64,000 bases of DNA from Stenotrophomonas sp. UBA7346 (GCA_002471015.1 DKPB01000066.1:62001-126000), one strand, 5' to 3'. Shown: positions 25,475 to 34,412, counted from the stretch's first letter. Numbers and translations: made by a program. The notes: generated by a model not told the origin, from the sequence alone.

Positions 25475-26944
25475 TCAACCGGTGGCTTCGGCCGGTTCGC
25501 GTTCGATGCCGTACTTGCGCAGTTTCTCGACCAGGGTGGTGCGGCGCAGACCCAACAACTGGGCCGCATGGGCAACCACACCGTGGGTACGCTCCAGTGC
25601 TTCGTTGATCAGGGTCAACTCGATGCCGGCCATGTGGTCGCGCAGGTCCAGACCCTCGCTGGGCAGACTGGCCAATGCGGTGATGCCGCCAGCATTGGAT
25701 GCCACGGCACTGGCCTGCGCCGGTGCGCTGATCTGACCCAGCAGCATGGGGCGCTCTTCCTCGGTGACGGGCGTGGCGGCCATGGTCTGGTCACCCCGGT
25801 AGCGGCTGGGCAGGTCCTGCACCCGCACGTTGCCGCCCGGATGCAGTACCGCCAGGCGTTCGACCAGATTGGTCAGCTCGCGCACATTGCCCGGCCAGGC
25901 GTAACCGGCCAATGCCTGCAGTGCCTCGTTGGTGAAGCGCACTTCGCCGCGGCCGGTGCGGGCCAACTGGGCAGCGATGGTTTCCACCAGCGCGGGGATA
26001 TCGGTGGTGCGCTCGCGCAGCGCCGGCACGTCGATCGGGAACACGTTCAGGCGATAGAACAGATCCTCGCGGAACTTGCCTTCACTGATGCGCGATTCCA
26101 GGTTGCGATGGGTTGCGGCGATGACCCGCACGTTGCAGCGGATGGTCTGGTTGCCGCCGACCCGCTCGAAGCTGCGCTCCTGCAGTACGCGCAGCAGCTT
26201 GACCTGCATCGGCAGGCTCATGTCGCCGATTTCGTCCAGCAGCAGGGTGCCGCCTTCCGCCATTTCGAAGCGGCCCTTGCGGGCGCTGAGCGCACCGGTG
26301 AAAGCACCTTTTTCGTGGCCGAACAGTTCGCTTTCCAGCAGGTCCGGCGGAATGGCACCGCAGTTGATGGCCACGAATGGCCCATCACGGCGCGGTGAGC
26401 GCTGGTGGATGGCGCGTGACACCACCTCCTTGCCGGTGCCGGACTCACCCAACACCAGGACAGTGGTATCGAAATTGGCGACCTGTTCGATCAGCTGGCG
26501 CAGTTCGGTGACCGCGGGGCTATGACCGGTGGGGCCGCTGTCATCGGTGCTGCCAGCCTGGTGCTCGGCATCCAGACGCTTGAGGCTGGCACGGCGCAGC
26601 AGGGATTCGACCTGGGGGTGGCGCATCGGCTGTTCCAGCGGCCACACGTTGGCCTCGTGCAGGCCGTAGTGGCGCGAGAACGCCAGCGGGTCGCCTTCGG
26701 CCAGCAGGATCGGCGGTGGCAGCGAGGCACCCGCCAGCCAGCCGAAGAAGCCAGCAGCGCGGTCGGCGTCTTCCAGTGCGCCTACTACGATCGCCATCCA
26801 GTCATTGCCGCGGTGGCGGCTGGTATCGATGTCCTGCGCGTCACTGACCCACCGCGGATTGAAATCCATGAACTCCAACAGGGCGAGGGTGCGTTCGGCG
26901 CGGACGCCGTCGGCATCGATCACCAGGATGCGTGACTCACTCAT
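25475..26944 (-). CDS. fleQ: Sigma-54-dependent flagellar master regulator FleQ
   Basis: Bacterial enhancer-binding protein of 489 residues. The N-terminal FleQ domain (about 1-110) lacks a normal phosphorylation site. The AAA+ domain has Walker A GESGTGKE at 166-173 and the sigma-54 contact loop GAFTGA at 213-218. A C-terminal Fis-type helix-turn-helix contains HGVVAHAAQLLGLRRTTLVE. FleQ homologues activate class II flagellar genes and respond to c-di-GMP. ATG 26944 (MSESRILVID) overlaps the upstream receiver gene by eight bases; the open frame runs further but without family similarity. Confidence 0.95.
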   Translation of the reverse strand: MSESRILVIDADGVRAERTLALLEFMDFNPRWVSDAQDIDTSRHRGNDWMAIVVGALEDADRAAGFFGWLAGASLPPPILLAEGDPLAFSRHYGLHEANVWPLEQPMRHPQVESLLRRASLKRLDAEHQAGSTDDSGPTGHSPAVTELRQLIEQVANFDTTVLVLGESGTGKEVVSRAIHQRSPRRDGPFVAINCGAIPPDLLESELFGHEKGAFTGALSARKGRFEMAEGGTLLLDEIGDMSLPMQVKLLRVLQERSFERVGGNQTIRCNVRVIAATHRNLESRISEGKFREDLFYRLNVFPIDVPALRERTTDIPALVETIAAQLARTGRGEVRFTNEALQALAGYAWPGNVRELTNLVERLAVLHPGGNVRVQDLPSRYRGDQTMAATPVTEEERPMLLGQISAPAQASAVASNAGGITALASLPSEGLDLRDHMAGIELTLINEALERTHGVVAHAAQLLGLRRTTLVEKLRKYGIEREPAEATG

Positions 26945-27317
26945 GGCCGGGCTCCTTGAGCGCTTCCAGGATCGGCATGACTTCCTGGATGTAGGACAGC
27001 TTGCTGACGAAATTGTCGGCACCGGCGCGCAGCGCGTGCTCACGGTGCTCGGAGTCATCGAAGTGGCTGGCAATGACGATGTAGGGGGCGTCGTCCTGGG
27101 TCTTGATCAGGCGGGTGGCCTGCAGGCCGCCCATTTCCGGCATCGCCAGGTCCATCAACACCACCTGCGGGCGCAGTTCTTCCGAACGCTCGATGGCTTC
27201 CAGGCCATTGGCAGCGCTGCCAACCACCTGCAGCCAGTCGACCTTGCGGAAGTGGCGCATGGCGGCGTTGATGAAGCCTTCGTGGTCGTCGACCAGCAGG
27301 ACGGTGAGCTTGTTCAT
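26937..27317 (-). CDS. Receiver-domain regulator between rpoN and fleQ
   Basis: Single receiver of 126 residues with DDHEGF, acceptor Asp56 in VVLMDLAMPEMGG and the lysine in NFVSKLSYI. It has no DNA-binding domain. The receiver pattern is that of NarL-family regulators rather than CheY, as though the output domain were lost. It lies between rpoN (14 bases upstream) and fleQ (8-base overlap), so it is probably made with both and may tune them. No partner kinase is encoded next to it. Confidence 0.85.
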   Translation of the reverse strand: MNKLTVLLVDDHEGFINAAMRHFRKVDWLQVVGSAANGLEAIERSEELRPQVVLMDLAMPEMGGLQATRLIKTQDDAPYIVIASHFDDSEHREHALRAGADNFVSKLSYIQEVMPILEALKEPGHE

Positions 27318-27331
27318 GGCGATTCCTGGTT

Positions 27332-28741
27332 TCAGCCCACACGGGCCAGCTGGGGCTTGGCAGCCTGCCGGCGACGTTCGCGGGCGGGGGCGATATCAAG
27401 CTGTTCGCGATATTTTGCGACGGTTCGGCGGGCAATATTGACACCTTGCCGAGAGAGCAGGCCGGCGATGGCGTCATCGGCCAGCGGCCGGCCGGCCGGT
27501 TCGGCGTCGATCAGGCGCTTGACCATCGCCTTGACCGCCTGCCCGGAGACGCTTGCGCCTTCCAGCCGGACGGCGAAGAAGTGCTTCAGCTCGAAGGTGC
27601 CGCGCGGTGTCTGCAGGTACTTGCCGGAGGTGATGCGCGAGACCGTGGACTCGTGCATGCCGATGCTGTCGGCCACTTCCTTCAGGGTAAGGGGAGCCAT
27701 TGCTTCCTCGCCCTTGACCAGGAACGCGGCCTGACGCTCGACGATGACGCGGGCGGTGCGGATGAGGGTGTCGTAGCGCATCGACAGCCCGCGGGTCAGC
27801 CAGCGGGCTTCCTGCAGCATCTCGCGCAGCGGCTGCGCGCTCTCGCCACTGCTCTCGGCCACCACCTTCTCGTAGCCGGCATTGATGCCCAGGCGCGGGG
27901 TGGTGGAAGGATTCAGTGCAACGCGCCACTGGCCATCGGCGTGCCAGGCGACCACATCGGGGATAACGCTGGCATCGACTTCCGGCAGCAGCGCTTCAGC
28001 CGGGCGCGGGCGCAGCGACAACACCAGCCGGAAAGCTTCGCAGACATCGTCCACCTCGGCGTCCAGCTGCTTGGCCAGTGTGGCGTAGTCGTGCTCGGCG
28101 AGCAGGTACAGGTCGCTGTCCAGCAGGCGTGCTGCCAGATGGCGGGCAGGTACCCGGCCGGGCAGGGCGCGCAGCTGGGCCTGCAGGCATTCGCGAAGGT
28201 CAACGGCGGCCATGCCCGCCGGTTCGCCAAGCAGCAGACGCTGGCGGATGGCTTCAAGGTCCGCTTCAGTCCGGTCCAGGCGGGCGCTGGCCAGGCGCGA
28301 CAGCTGCGCCAGGGGGGCCTGCAGGTAGCCGGCATCGTCGCAGTTTTCCAGCCAGAATGCGGCCGCAGCCAGGTCGGCATCGTCCAGTTCCAGCGCCAGT
28401 GTGTTGAGTACCCGCAGCTGCGGATCGCTGGACTCGCCGCCAGCGATGCGCGCCATGCGGTCCTCGTCGGCACCGTTCCAACTGGCGCCGTGCACGTCCC
28501 ACATCGAGCTTTCCGGCAGTTCGTCGAACGCGGCGGTATCGGTCTGTGCCTGTTCGGCCGGGGTGTCGGCCACGCTGTCCTCGCGCTCTTCGTGCAGCTC
28601 CAGCAGCGGATTGCTTTCCAATGCCTGACGCACTTCCAGTTCCAACTGCATGCCATTGAGCTGCAGCAGGCGGATGGACTGCAGCAGGGCAGGCGTGAGG
28701 TGGAGCTGTTGGCCCAGTTGGGCGGACAGAGTGGCTTTCAT
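27332..28741 (-). CDS. rpoN: RNA polymerase sigma-54 factor RpoN (flagellar-locus copy)
   Basis: Sigma-54 of 469 residues. The N-terminal activator-interaction region is Gln/Leu-rich (QLGQQLHLTPALLQSIRLLQ), the core-binding region is central, and the C-terminal RpoN box is ARRTVAKYRE. ATG 28741 (MKATLSAQ) is chosen as the family start. Relatives usually carry two rpoN genes, and the one adjoining fleQ (often called rpoN2) serves flagellar expression. The adjacent placement with fleQ fits that role. Confidence 0.95.
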   Translation of the reverse strand: MKATLSAQLGQQLHLTPALLQSIRLLQLNGMQLELEVRQALESNPLLELHEEREDSVADTPAEQAQTDTAAFDELPESSMWDVHGASWNGADEDRMARIAGGESSDPQLRVLNTLALELDDADLAAAAFWLENCDDAGYLQAPLAQLSRLASARLDRTEADLEAIRQRLLLGEPAGMAAVDLRECLQAQLRALPGRVPARHLAARLLDSDLYLLAEHDYATLAKQLDAEVDDVCEAFRLVLSLRPRPAEALLPEVDASVIPDVVAWHADGQWRVALNPSTTPRLGINAGYEKVVAESSGESAQPLREMLQEARWLTRGLSMRYDTLIRTARVIVERQAAFLVKGEEAMAPLTLKEVADSIGMHESTVSRITSGKYLQTPRGTFELKHFFAVRLEGASVSGQAVKAMVKRLIDAEPAGRPLADDAIAGLLSRQGVNIARRTVAKYREQLDIAPARERRRQAAKPQLARVG

Positions 28742-28818
28742 GCGTTTCCCCAAGGCGCCATGTGAAGGGCGCGTTATGGAACGCATCTTGCGTGTCTGCT
28801 GTCGGGGTAAAAATAGGG

Positions 28819-28836
28819 GACACCCTGAGGGGTGTC
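28819..28836. promoter_or_regulatory. Palindrome in the rpoN leader
   Basis: GACACCC-TGAG-GGGTGTC hairpin about 80 bases upstream of rpoN; on the minus strand it is followed by CCCTATTTTTACC, so it could act as a weak attenuator or as a binding site. Function is inferred only from symmetry. Confidence 0.4.
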
Positions 28837-28845
28837 ATTTGCGGC

Positions 28846-28860
28846 CCTACAGTTTGTAGG
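28846..28860. promoter_or_regulatory. Operator-like palindrome upstream of rpoN
   Basis: CCTACA-GTT-TGTAGG, a perfect six-base inverted repeat ten bases from the GACACCC hairpin. The spacing is suited to a dimeric regulator. The factor is unknown. Confidence 0.4.
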
Positions 28861-29001
28861 TAGATCCCCTACATTGCGTCGATTTTCTGACGCTAATGCT
28901 TCGTAAAAAACAGGTAACCCACTGTTTTTATTGCGTCGAGGTGCCCGGGGTGCCGGAAATTCGTTTTTGTGACGGCAAGCAAATCCGATGGGCCGAAATA
29001 C

Positions 29002-29634
29002 TCAGCTCAAGTCGTTTTCATGGCGCACTGCCAGCAACAGCAGGTCGTTGGCGCGCCGGCAGCCCAGTGCTTCCATCATCCGGGCGCGGTGGGTTTCCAC
29101 GGTTTTGACGCTGATGCCCAGCTCGGCGGCAATTTCCTTGGTGGTCTGCCCACCACCGAGCCGGCGCAGGATTTCCTTCTGTCGCGGCGACAGCGCGGCA
29201 ACGCCGGTTGGCCGCTCGCGGCCGATCAGCGGGGCCAGCATCTTGGCGGAGATATGCGGGCTGAGGAAAATCTGGCCGTTGTGGGCGGCGCGCATGGCCA
29301 GTTCCAACTCGGCAGGTGCGGCGTCCTTGACGATGAAACCAGCAGCACCGCGGTCCAGCGCATCGCGGACATGGGCGGTATCGTCGTGCATGGACATCAC
29401 CACGATGCGCGCATGCGGCAGGCGCATGCGGATGTCGGTAAGTGCCTCCAGGCCGCTACGGCCGGGCAGGGATAGGTCCATCAGCACCAGGTCCGGCACG
29501 TGGAACAGCGCCATCTCCAATGCCTGTTCCGCATTGCTGGCCTCGGCGACCACATGGACACCGTCAAAGGTCTGCAGCAGGCGGGTCAGGCCGGCCCGGA
29601 CCAGGGTGTGGTCATCGACGATCAGAACGCGCAC
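29002..29634 (-). CDS. LuxR/NarL-family response regulator
   Basis: Regulator of 210 residues. The receiver starts VRVLIVDDHTLVRAG, with acceptor Asp53 in VLMDLSLPGRSG and the lysine in FIVKDAAP. The GerE helix-turn-helix covers about 145-205 (TTKEIAAELGISVKTVETHR). GTG 29634 is preferred because the receiver begins there; an upstream TTG frame adds residues of no family pattern. It follows the PilZ gene in the fliD-fliS-fliT direction, about 80 bases apart. The NarX-type kinase at 53295-54545 is a conceivable partner but not adjacent. Confidence 0.87.
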   Translation of the reverse strand: MRVLIVDDHTLVRAGLTRLLQTFDGVHVVAEASNAEQALEMALFHVPDLVLMDLSLPGRSGLEALTDIRMRLPHARIVVMSMHDDTAHVRDALDRGAAGFIVKDAAPAELELAMRAAHNGQIFLSPHISAKMLAPLIGRERPTGVAALSPRQKEILRRLGGGQTTKEIAAELGISVKTVETHRARMMEALGCRRANDLLLLAVRHENDLS

Positions 29635-29713
29635 AGGGAGTTGGCTGAATAGAAGAGCCTGCACCTTAGCCGAGCTGCCGCAGCCGCGCCAGCAGGCCAA
29701 AAGTAGGGGGTGT

Positions 29714-30280
29714 TCATCGCGGCCGCCGACTGTCGGCTATCTGCTTGCGGTGCAGGCGGAACAGATGCCGCTCCAAGGCCGCGGACAACGCTTCGCTGGG
29801 GTTGTGCAGGCGAAGCCACAACAGGCTGCCGGTGGTGTCGCTGGCTTCGGCCAGCACTTCGACAGGAAGTTCGATGCTGTCGGGCAACCATTCGGCCGGC
29901 TGCAGCCGTACCACGCCCTTGCTGCCAATGGCGGCGCCACTGGCGTTGGCAAGGTGCAGGCGAAGGCCATGCCGGGACCAGCGCAGCGGCGTGGCGGGCA
30001 GCTGTGGCGCGGACTGCTGCAGCAGGCGGCCAAGCAGCACCAGGGTCAGGTCCAGGCGCGCTTCGAGCCGCTGCAGTTGCAGGCTGGCATCGCCGCGCTC
30101 ATCAGCGTCGTCGTTGCCGCGCGCATCCTCCACCAGGGCCACACTGCGCAGCAGCATTTCGGAACTGCCCGGGCGCTGTACCGTGGCATCGACCTGGAAC
30201 TGGGCCGGCAGCAGCAGGGAGCAGCTCAGGGCGTCGTCGAACAGCGCGGCCTCGGCTGGATGGACGACGGCGTCATTCAT
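29714..30280 (-). CDS. Atypical PilZ-domain protein in the flagellar cluster
   Basis: Protein of 188 residues whose layout resembles the divergent PilZ proteins of Xanthomonas flagellar loci. Strands include LLLPAQFQVDATVQ, and SRHGLRLHLANASG followed by GVVRLQPAEWLPDSIELP fits a PilZ barrel. The RxxxR and D/NxSxxG c-di-GMP motifs are not clearly intact, so nucleotide binding is doubtful. ATG 30280 overlaps the FliT-like stop. Location suggests a role in motility. Confidence 0.65.
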   Translation of the reverse strand: MNDAVVHPAEAALFDDALSCSLLLPAQFQVDATVQRPGSSEMLLRSVALVEDARGNDDADERGDASLQLQRLEARLDLTLVLLGRLLQQSAPQLPATPLRWSRHGLRLHLANASGAAIGSKGVVRLQPAEWLPDSIELPVEVLAEASDTTGSLLWLRLHNPSEALSAALERHLFRLHRKQIADSRRPR

Positions 30281-30588
30281 GCCAGCGTCCCGGCCTGTAC
30301 GTAGGCGCTGGCAGCGCGGTTGGATTGGCGTTCGCTGCGCAGCTGCGCGGCGGCCTGGTCGCGCAGTTCGCGCATGCGTACGGTCACAGCCTGTTGCTGT
30401 GCCAGCAGCGCCTGCAACGTATCGGCGGCAGCGCCAACACCATGCGTGTGGATGTAATGGCGCAGGCGCTGGTCGTGGCTGGCCACGATCTGCTCGGCAG
30501 TGTCGTGGTCTTCGGTTTCGATGGCGTTCTTCAGCAGGTCCAGATCGTCGTGCAGGGCCTGGAGCTGGAGGGTAGGGTCCTGCTGCAT
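30277..30588 (-). CDS. fliT: FliT-like flagellar export chaperone
   Basis: Short all-helical protein of 103 residues (LQALHDDLDLLKNAIETED, and TLQALLAQQQAVTVRMREL). Size, position directly after fliS and helical pattern fit FliT, the chaperone for the cap protein FliD. Primary sequence similarity is weak in this family, so the assignment rests on context. It overlaps fliS by one base and the PilZ gene by four. Confidence 0.7.
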   Translation of the reverse strand: MQQDPTLQLQALHDDLDLLKNAIETEDHDTAEQIVASHDQRLRHYIHTHGVGAAADTLQALLAQQQAVTVRMRELRDQAAAQLRSERQSNRAASAYVQAGTLA

Positions 30589-31010
30589 CAGCGCGCTCCC
30601 GCAGCGCCCGGGAAGGCGCGTTGACCGGCGGGGATCGCGTTCCAGGCCGACTCGATCTCTGCCACCAGCGCCAGCGACTCCTGCAGGGCCTCGGCATCAT
30701 TGTTGAGGTTTGCTTCCGTCAGGCGCTGCACGATGTACTCGTAAAGGGCGGCCAGGTTGCCGGCGATATCGCCGCCTGCAGCATGGTCCAGCGATCCATT
30801 GAGATGGCCGATGATGGCACAGGCTTCGCCGATGGCCTTGCCCTTGGTGGCCTGGTCGCCACGGGCCATGAAGGCCTCGGCGCGGCGGATGCGCTCGCTC
30901 GCGCCTTCCAGCAGCAAGGCCACCAGCTTGTGCGGGTCGGCGTCCACCACGCGGGTGGACACACCTACCTGGCGATACTGCTCGGCGTAGTGGCGGCTGG
31001 AACCATACAT
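30588..31010 (-). CDS. fliS: Flagellin export chaperone FliS
   Basis: Cytosolic chaperone of 140 residues that binds flagellin before export. Family pattern: an initial YxxxxxxxQYRQV (HYAEQYRQVGVSTR), DPHKLVALLLEGASERIRRA, and the helix NLAALYEYIVQRLTEANLNND. The Ala/Pro/Gly tail is variable. It lies about 110 bases after fliD. Confidence 0.95.
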   Translation of the reverse strand: MYGSSRHYAEQYRQVGVSTRVVDADPHKLVALLLEGASERIRRAEAFMARGDQATKGKAIGEACAIIGHLNGSLDHAAGGDIAGNLAALYEYIVQRLTEANLNNDAEALQESLALVAEIESAWNAIPAGQRAFPGAAGAR

Positions 31011-31118
31011 TGGGGTGGATCTCCTGATGATCGCGGCGCCGTGGGCGCCAGACGATGGAACTGCAATGGCCTGATTAGGCTATCGGCTCGAGGGGGCGGC
31101 AACTTGAGGTCGGGCAGA

Positions 31119-32480
31119 TCAGCTGCTGGACGCGGTGAGCTGCTGGGCGAGGTAGTTGCTGGTGCTCTGCATCTGCGACACCAGCGTGTCCATCGCGGTG
31201 AACTGCGCGGTATAGCGCGCCGAGACCTTTTCCATGCGCGCGTCCAGGTCATCCAGTTGCTTTTCCAGCTTCTTGATTTCCTTGTTCAGCGCATCGGTGC
31301 GCTGCACCAGGGTACCGGTGCCGCTGTCCAGGTTGCTCTTGAGGATGCCGTTCATGCCTTCGTAGAGCTTGCCGCTCTTGCCCACCAGCTTCTCGGCCGC
31401 TGCCGGATTCTTGGCCATGGCCTTGTCGAAGGTGCTGGCATCCAGCGCCAGGGTGCCATCCTTGCTGACGGTCAGGCCCAGTTCCTTGAGGTCGATGATG
31501 TTGGCGCTGAGCTGGCCGCGCAGCTGTTGCTGCAAGCCGCGAACCATCGAGTCGCCGGTCAGCACCGAGGCGGTATCGGTATCGGCGTTGTAGGCGCTGG
31601 ACGTCTTGAGCAGGCTCACAGAGGCGTTGTACGCGGTGACAAAGGCCTGCACGGTGGTCTTCAGCGGCGCGTTGTCCTGGGTGATGGTCAAGGTCTTGGT
31701 GGTACCTGCCTCTGCCTTGGTCAGATCCAGGGTCACGCCGGCAATGATGTCGCTTACCGAGTTGCTGGACGATTCGCGATCAAAGCCATCAACCTTGACG
31801 TGTGCGTTGGTGGCCGCAGCGATCTCGCTCATGCCGCCACTGCTGCCGTCCCAGGTCAACGCCGCCAACCCACCATCGCCGCCGGTCGTGCTGACCTTCA
31901 AAGCACCTTCGGTGCCGGAATTGACGGCATTCAATACCAGGTGCTGGCCATCGTTGGCGGTGATCACCGTGGCATTGACGCCCTTGCCGCCGGCGGCGCT
32001 GTTGATGGCCGCGGCGATGCTGGCCAGGTTGCTGGCCGAGGCGATATCCACGTCGATGGATTCCTCGCCCCAGGCAATGCTCAGCTTGCCGCTGCCGACC
32101 GTGGCGTCCGCATCGAAGGCGGCCGAGCTCAGCTTCTGCGGCTGCGCCAGGCTGATCACCTCGATGTTGTAGGTACCTGCCGCAGCCAGGGTCTTGCCGG
32201 TGGACGGATCGGTGACGATGGAGGCGCTGAAACCACTGTTTTCCGGCACGGAGGTCTTGTAGGCGCGTACATCCGCTGCCTTGCCCATGGCCTCCATTGC
32301 GCTCTGCAGGCTGCTGAGCGAGCTCTTGATGCTGCCCAGCGCCGACAGTTTGGCGGTGGCGGTGGTCCCCTGGTTGTTGATGCGGTTTGCTGCCGGTGCG
32401 CGTTCAGCGGCAACCAGCTGCGACACGATGGTGGGGATGTCCAGGCCGGAGCCGACGGCGGACAGGGAAGACGTGGCCAT
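31119..32480 (-). CDS. fliD: Flagellar filament cap protein FliD
   Basis: Pentameric cap that folds flagellin at the filament tip; 453 residues. The N-terminal FliD domain has GSGLDIPTIVSQLVAAERAP, the middle domain is Ala/Gly/Thr-rich with ADATVGSGKLSIAWG, and the C-terminal coiled helices include KKLEKQLDDLDARMEKVSAR. ATG 32480 (MATSSLS) is chosen over a longer frame. A sigma-28 site lies 46 bases upstream. Confidence 0.96.
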   Translation of the reverse strand: MATSSLSAVGSGLDIPTIVSQLVAAERAPAANRINNQGTTATAKLSALGSIKSSLSSLQSAMEAMGKAADVRAYKTSVPENSGFSASIVTDPSTGKTLAAAGTYNIEVISLAQPQKLSSAAFDADATVGSGKLSIAWGEESIDVDIASASNLASIAAAINSAAGGKGVNATVITANDGQHLVLNAVNSGTEGALKVSTTGGDGGLAALTWDGSSGGMSEIAAATNAHVKVDGFDRESSSNSVSDIIAGVTLDLTKAEAGTTKTLTITQDNAPLKTTVQAFVTAYNASVSLLKTSSAYNADTDTASVLTGDSMVRGLQQQLRGQLSANIIDLKELGLTVSKDGTLALDASTFDKAMAKNPAAAEKLVGKSGKLYEGMNGILKSNLDSGTGTLVQRTDALNKEIKKLEKQLDDLDARMEKVSARYTAQFTAMDTLVSQMQSTSNYLAQQLTASSS

Positions 32481-32525
32481 GTGGATTCCTCTTGCGGCAA
32501 AGGGACAGCCTTGCTGGCTCCCCGG

Positions 32526-32552
32526 ATATCGGCACCCGGCGCTCAAGCTTTA
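32526..32552 (-). promoter_or_regulatory. Sigma-28 (FliA) promoter of fliD
   Basis: The minus strand has TAAAGCTT, an 11-base spacer, then GCCGATAT, matching the TAAAGTTT-N11-GCCGATAA consensus at 13 of 16 positions. The fliD start is 46 bases further on. Confidence 0.88.
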
Positions 32553-32627
32553 GCCGGGTATCCCTGATCCATAGGCAAGCGCCGTGCCAGTGTGGGCAGG
32601 CGAGGGCGTGCGAACGTCAGAAACAGA

Positions 32628-32654
32628 CAGGCCCTGCCACAAGGGCAGGGCCTG
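32628..32654 (-). terminator. Terminator of the distal flagellin gene
   Basis: Minus-strand CAGGCCCTGCC hairpin (11-base-pair stem, 5-base loop) followed by TCTGTTTCTG. It lies about 47 bases after the flagellin stop and insulates fliD. Confidence 0.85.
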
Positions 32655-32700
32655 GCAAGCCCGGTGCGGACACCGGGTGATGCGGTCAGCGGTTACTGGA

Positions 32701-34206
32701 TCAGCGCAGCAGGCTCAGCACGTTCTGGCTGGTCTGGTTGGCCTGGGCCAGCATGGCGGTACCGGCCTGCTGCAGGATCTGCGTGCGGGTCAGTTCGGCC
32801 GTTTCCTTGGCGTAGTCGGTGTCGCTGATGCGGCTGCGGGCAGCGGACATGTTTTCCGACGAGGTGTTCAGGTTGGCCACCACCGAGGTGAAACGGTTCT
32901 GCACGGCGCCCAGGTCGGCGCGGGCCGAGTTGATGGTGCTCAGGGCAGCGTCCATGGCGTTCAGTGCGTTGTCGGCACCAGCGGTGGTGGAGATGTCCAG
33001 GTCGGAGAAGCCGGTGGCTGCGACACCGCCAGCCCATGCGCTGCCGCCGCTGCCATCCACCGTCTTGCCGGTGGTCAGGCCGGTCTGCTTCAGCACATCA
33101 GCGGCGGTTCCGGCGATTTCGAAGTCACCCAGGGATGACGACAGTGCCAGCTGGCCATTCTTGTCGAGCGAGGCGCTGACGCCCGTGTTGTAGCTCTGGT
33201 TGTTGATCGCCTTGACCAGGTCGCTTGCGCGCTGCGCAGCGCTGCCAGCTGCGCCGAAGCTGATGGTGACGTCGCCCTTTTCACCCTTCAGAGTGAAGCT
33301 GCCGGCGTCGAAGGAGACGGTTTCACCGGCAACAGAGGTGCTGGTGAACTGGCCGCCTGCAGCCTTCACGGACAGGCTCTTGGAGCCGTCAGCGCTGTTG
33401 TCCAGTGCAATCTTGCCAGCGGTGGCCGTAGCTTCCGAACCACCGGTCGCGGCGTTGATGGCGGCGGCAACCTTGGTGGCAACAGCCTGCTGAGTGGTGG
33501 CGTTGTCGGTGGCGAAAGCGGTCGCGGTGATGTTCACCTTGGCGCCGTTGATTTCGATGTCAAAGGCGGCCACGCCATTGGTGGCGTCGACGGCCAGGCT
33601 GGTCAGATCGATCTCACCAGTACCGCCAGCGGTGACGGTGCCCGTCGGTGCCGCAGCAGATGCCGCGGCGGCAGTATCCACCTTGTTCCAGTTGCCCAGG
33701 TCCTTGATGTTGGCATTGGCGATCTGGGCGATGTCGATGGTCTGGCCCTGGTCGGCGCCGATCTGGAAGGACTGTGCCTGGAAGCTGCCGTCCAGCAGCT
33801 TGGTGCCGTTGAAGTTGGTCTGCTCGGCAACGCGCTGGATTTCGGCCTTCAGCAGCTGCACTTCGGCGTTCAGCGCTTCACGGTCGGAATCGGAGTTGGT
33901 GGCGTTGCGGGACTGCACGGCCAGTTCGCGGATGCGCTGCAGGTTGTTGCCGATCTCGGTCAGCGCGCCTTCGGCGGTCTGCGCCATCGAAATGCCGTCG
34001 TTGGCATTGCGGGCAGCCTGGTCCATGCCGCGGATCTGGGTGCTGAAGCGCTCGGAGATCGCCAGGCCGGCGGCGTCGTCCTTGGCGCTGTTGATGCGCA
34101 GGCCCGAAGACAGGCGCTGGATCGAGGTGGCCAGGCTGGAGCCGCTGGTGTTCAGATTGCGCTGAGCATTGAGCGACATGATGTTGGTGTTGATGACTTG
34201 TGCCAT
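32701..34206 (-). CDS. fliC: Flagellin (distal copy)
   Basis: Filament subunit of 501 residues. The D0/D1 N-terminus (MAQVINTNIMSLNAQRNLNT, RLSSGLRINSAKDDAAGLAI) and the C-terminus (QILQQAGTAMLAQANQTSQ, VLSLLR) are typical. The central region, about 300 residues, is Ala/Thr/Gly-rich and surface exposed. It is paralogous to the flagellin at 34642-36228, with very similar ends and a diverged centre. It has its own sigma-28 promoter and terminator, so it can be expressed separately. Confidence 0.97.
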   Translation of the reverse strand: MAQVINTNIMSLNAQRNLNTSGSSLATSIQRLSSGLRINSAKDDAAGLAISERFSTQIRGMDQAARNANDGISMAQTAEGALTEIGNNLQRIRELAVQSRNATNSDSDREALNAEVQLLKAEIQRVAEQTNFNGTKLLDGSFQAQSFQIGADQGQTIDIAQIANANIKDLGNWNKVDTAAAASAAAPTGTVTAGGTGEIDLTSLAVDATNGVAAFDIEINGAKVNITATAFATDNATTQQAVATKVAAAINAATGGSEATATAGKIALDNSADGSKSLSVKAAGGQFTSTSVAGETVSFDAGSFTLKGEKGDVTISFGAAGSAAQRASDLVKAINNQSYNTGVSASLDKNGQLALSSSLGDFEIAGTAADVLKQTGLTTGKTVDGSGGSAWAGGVAATGFSDLDISTTAGADNALNAMDAALSTINSARADLGAVQNRFTSVVANLNTSSENMSAARSRISDTDYAKETAELTRTQILQQAGTAMLAQANQTSQNVLSLLR

Positions 34207-34307
34207 GATTCGGGCTTCCTGTTTGGCGTTTGGTCCGGCACATCACCTGGCCGGTACTGGGTGCAGTGGGGCGGGGTGTAGGAGCCGTAGCACCGCTGCT
34301 GATACCA

Positions 34308-34334
34308 ATAACGGCAGGTCCGCGGACAGCTTTA
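34308..34334 (-). promoter_or_regulatory. Sigma-28 (FliA) promoter of the distal flagellin gene
   Basis: The minus strand has TAAAGCTG, an 11-base spacer, then GCCGTTAT. It lies about 100 bases before the flagellin start, leaving a long untranslated leader. Confidence 0.85.
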
Positions 34335-34378
34335 GGGCTGCCGTAAGTGCAAGCCGGCCAGAAGCAGGAATGCAGAAC

Positions 34379-34408
34379 GCACAAGCCCCGGTCTCCCGGG
34401 GCTTGTGC
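34379..34408. terminator. Bidirectional hairpin between the flagellin genes
   Basis: GCACAAGCCCCGG-TCTC-CCGGGGCTTGTGC: a 13-base perfect stem. No T-run follows on the minus strand. It probably ends the proximal flagellin transcript and protects its 3' end. Confidence 0.65.
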
Positions 34409-34412
34409 GTCT

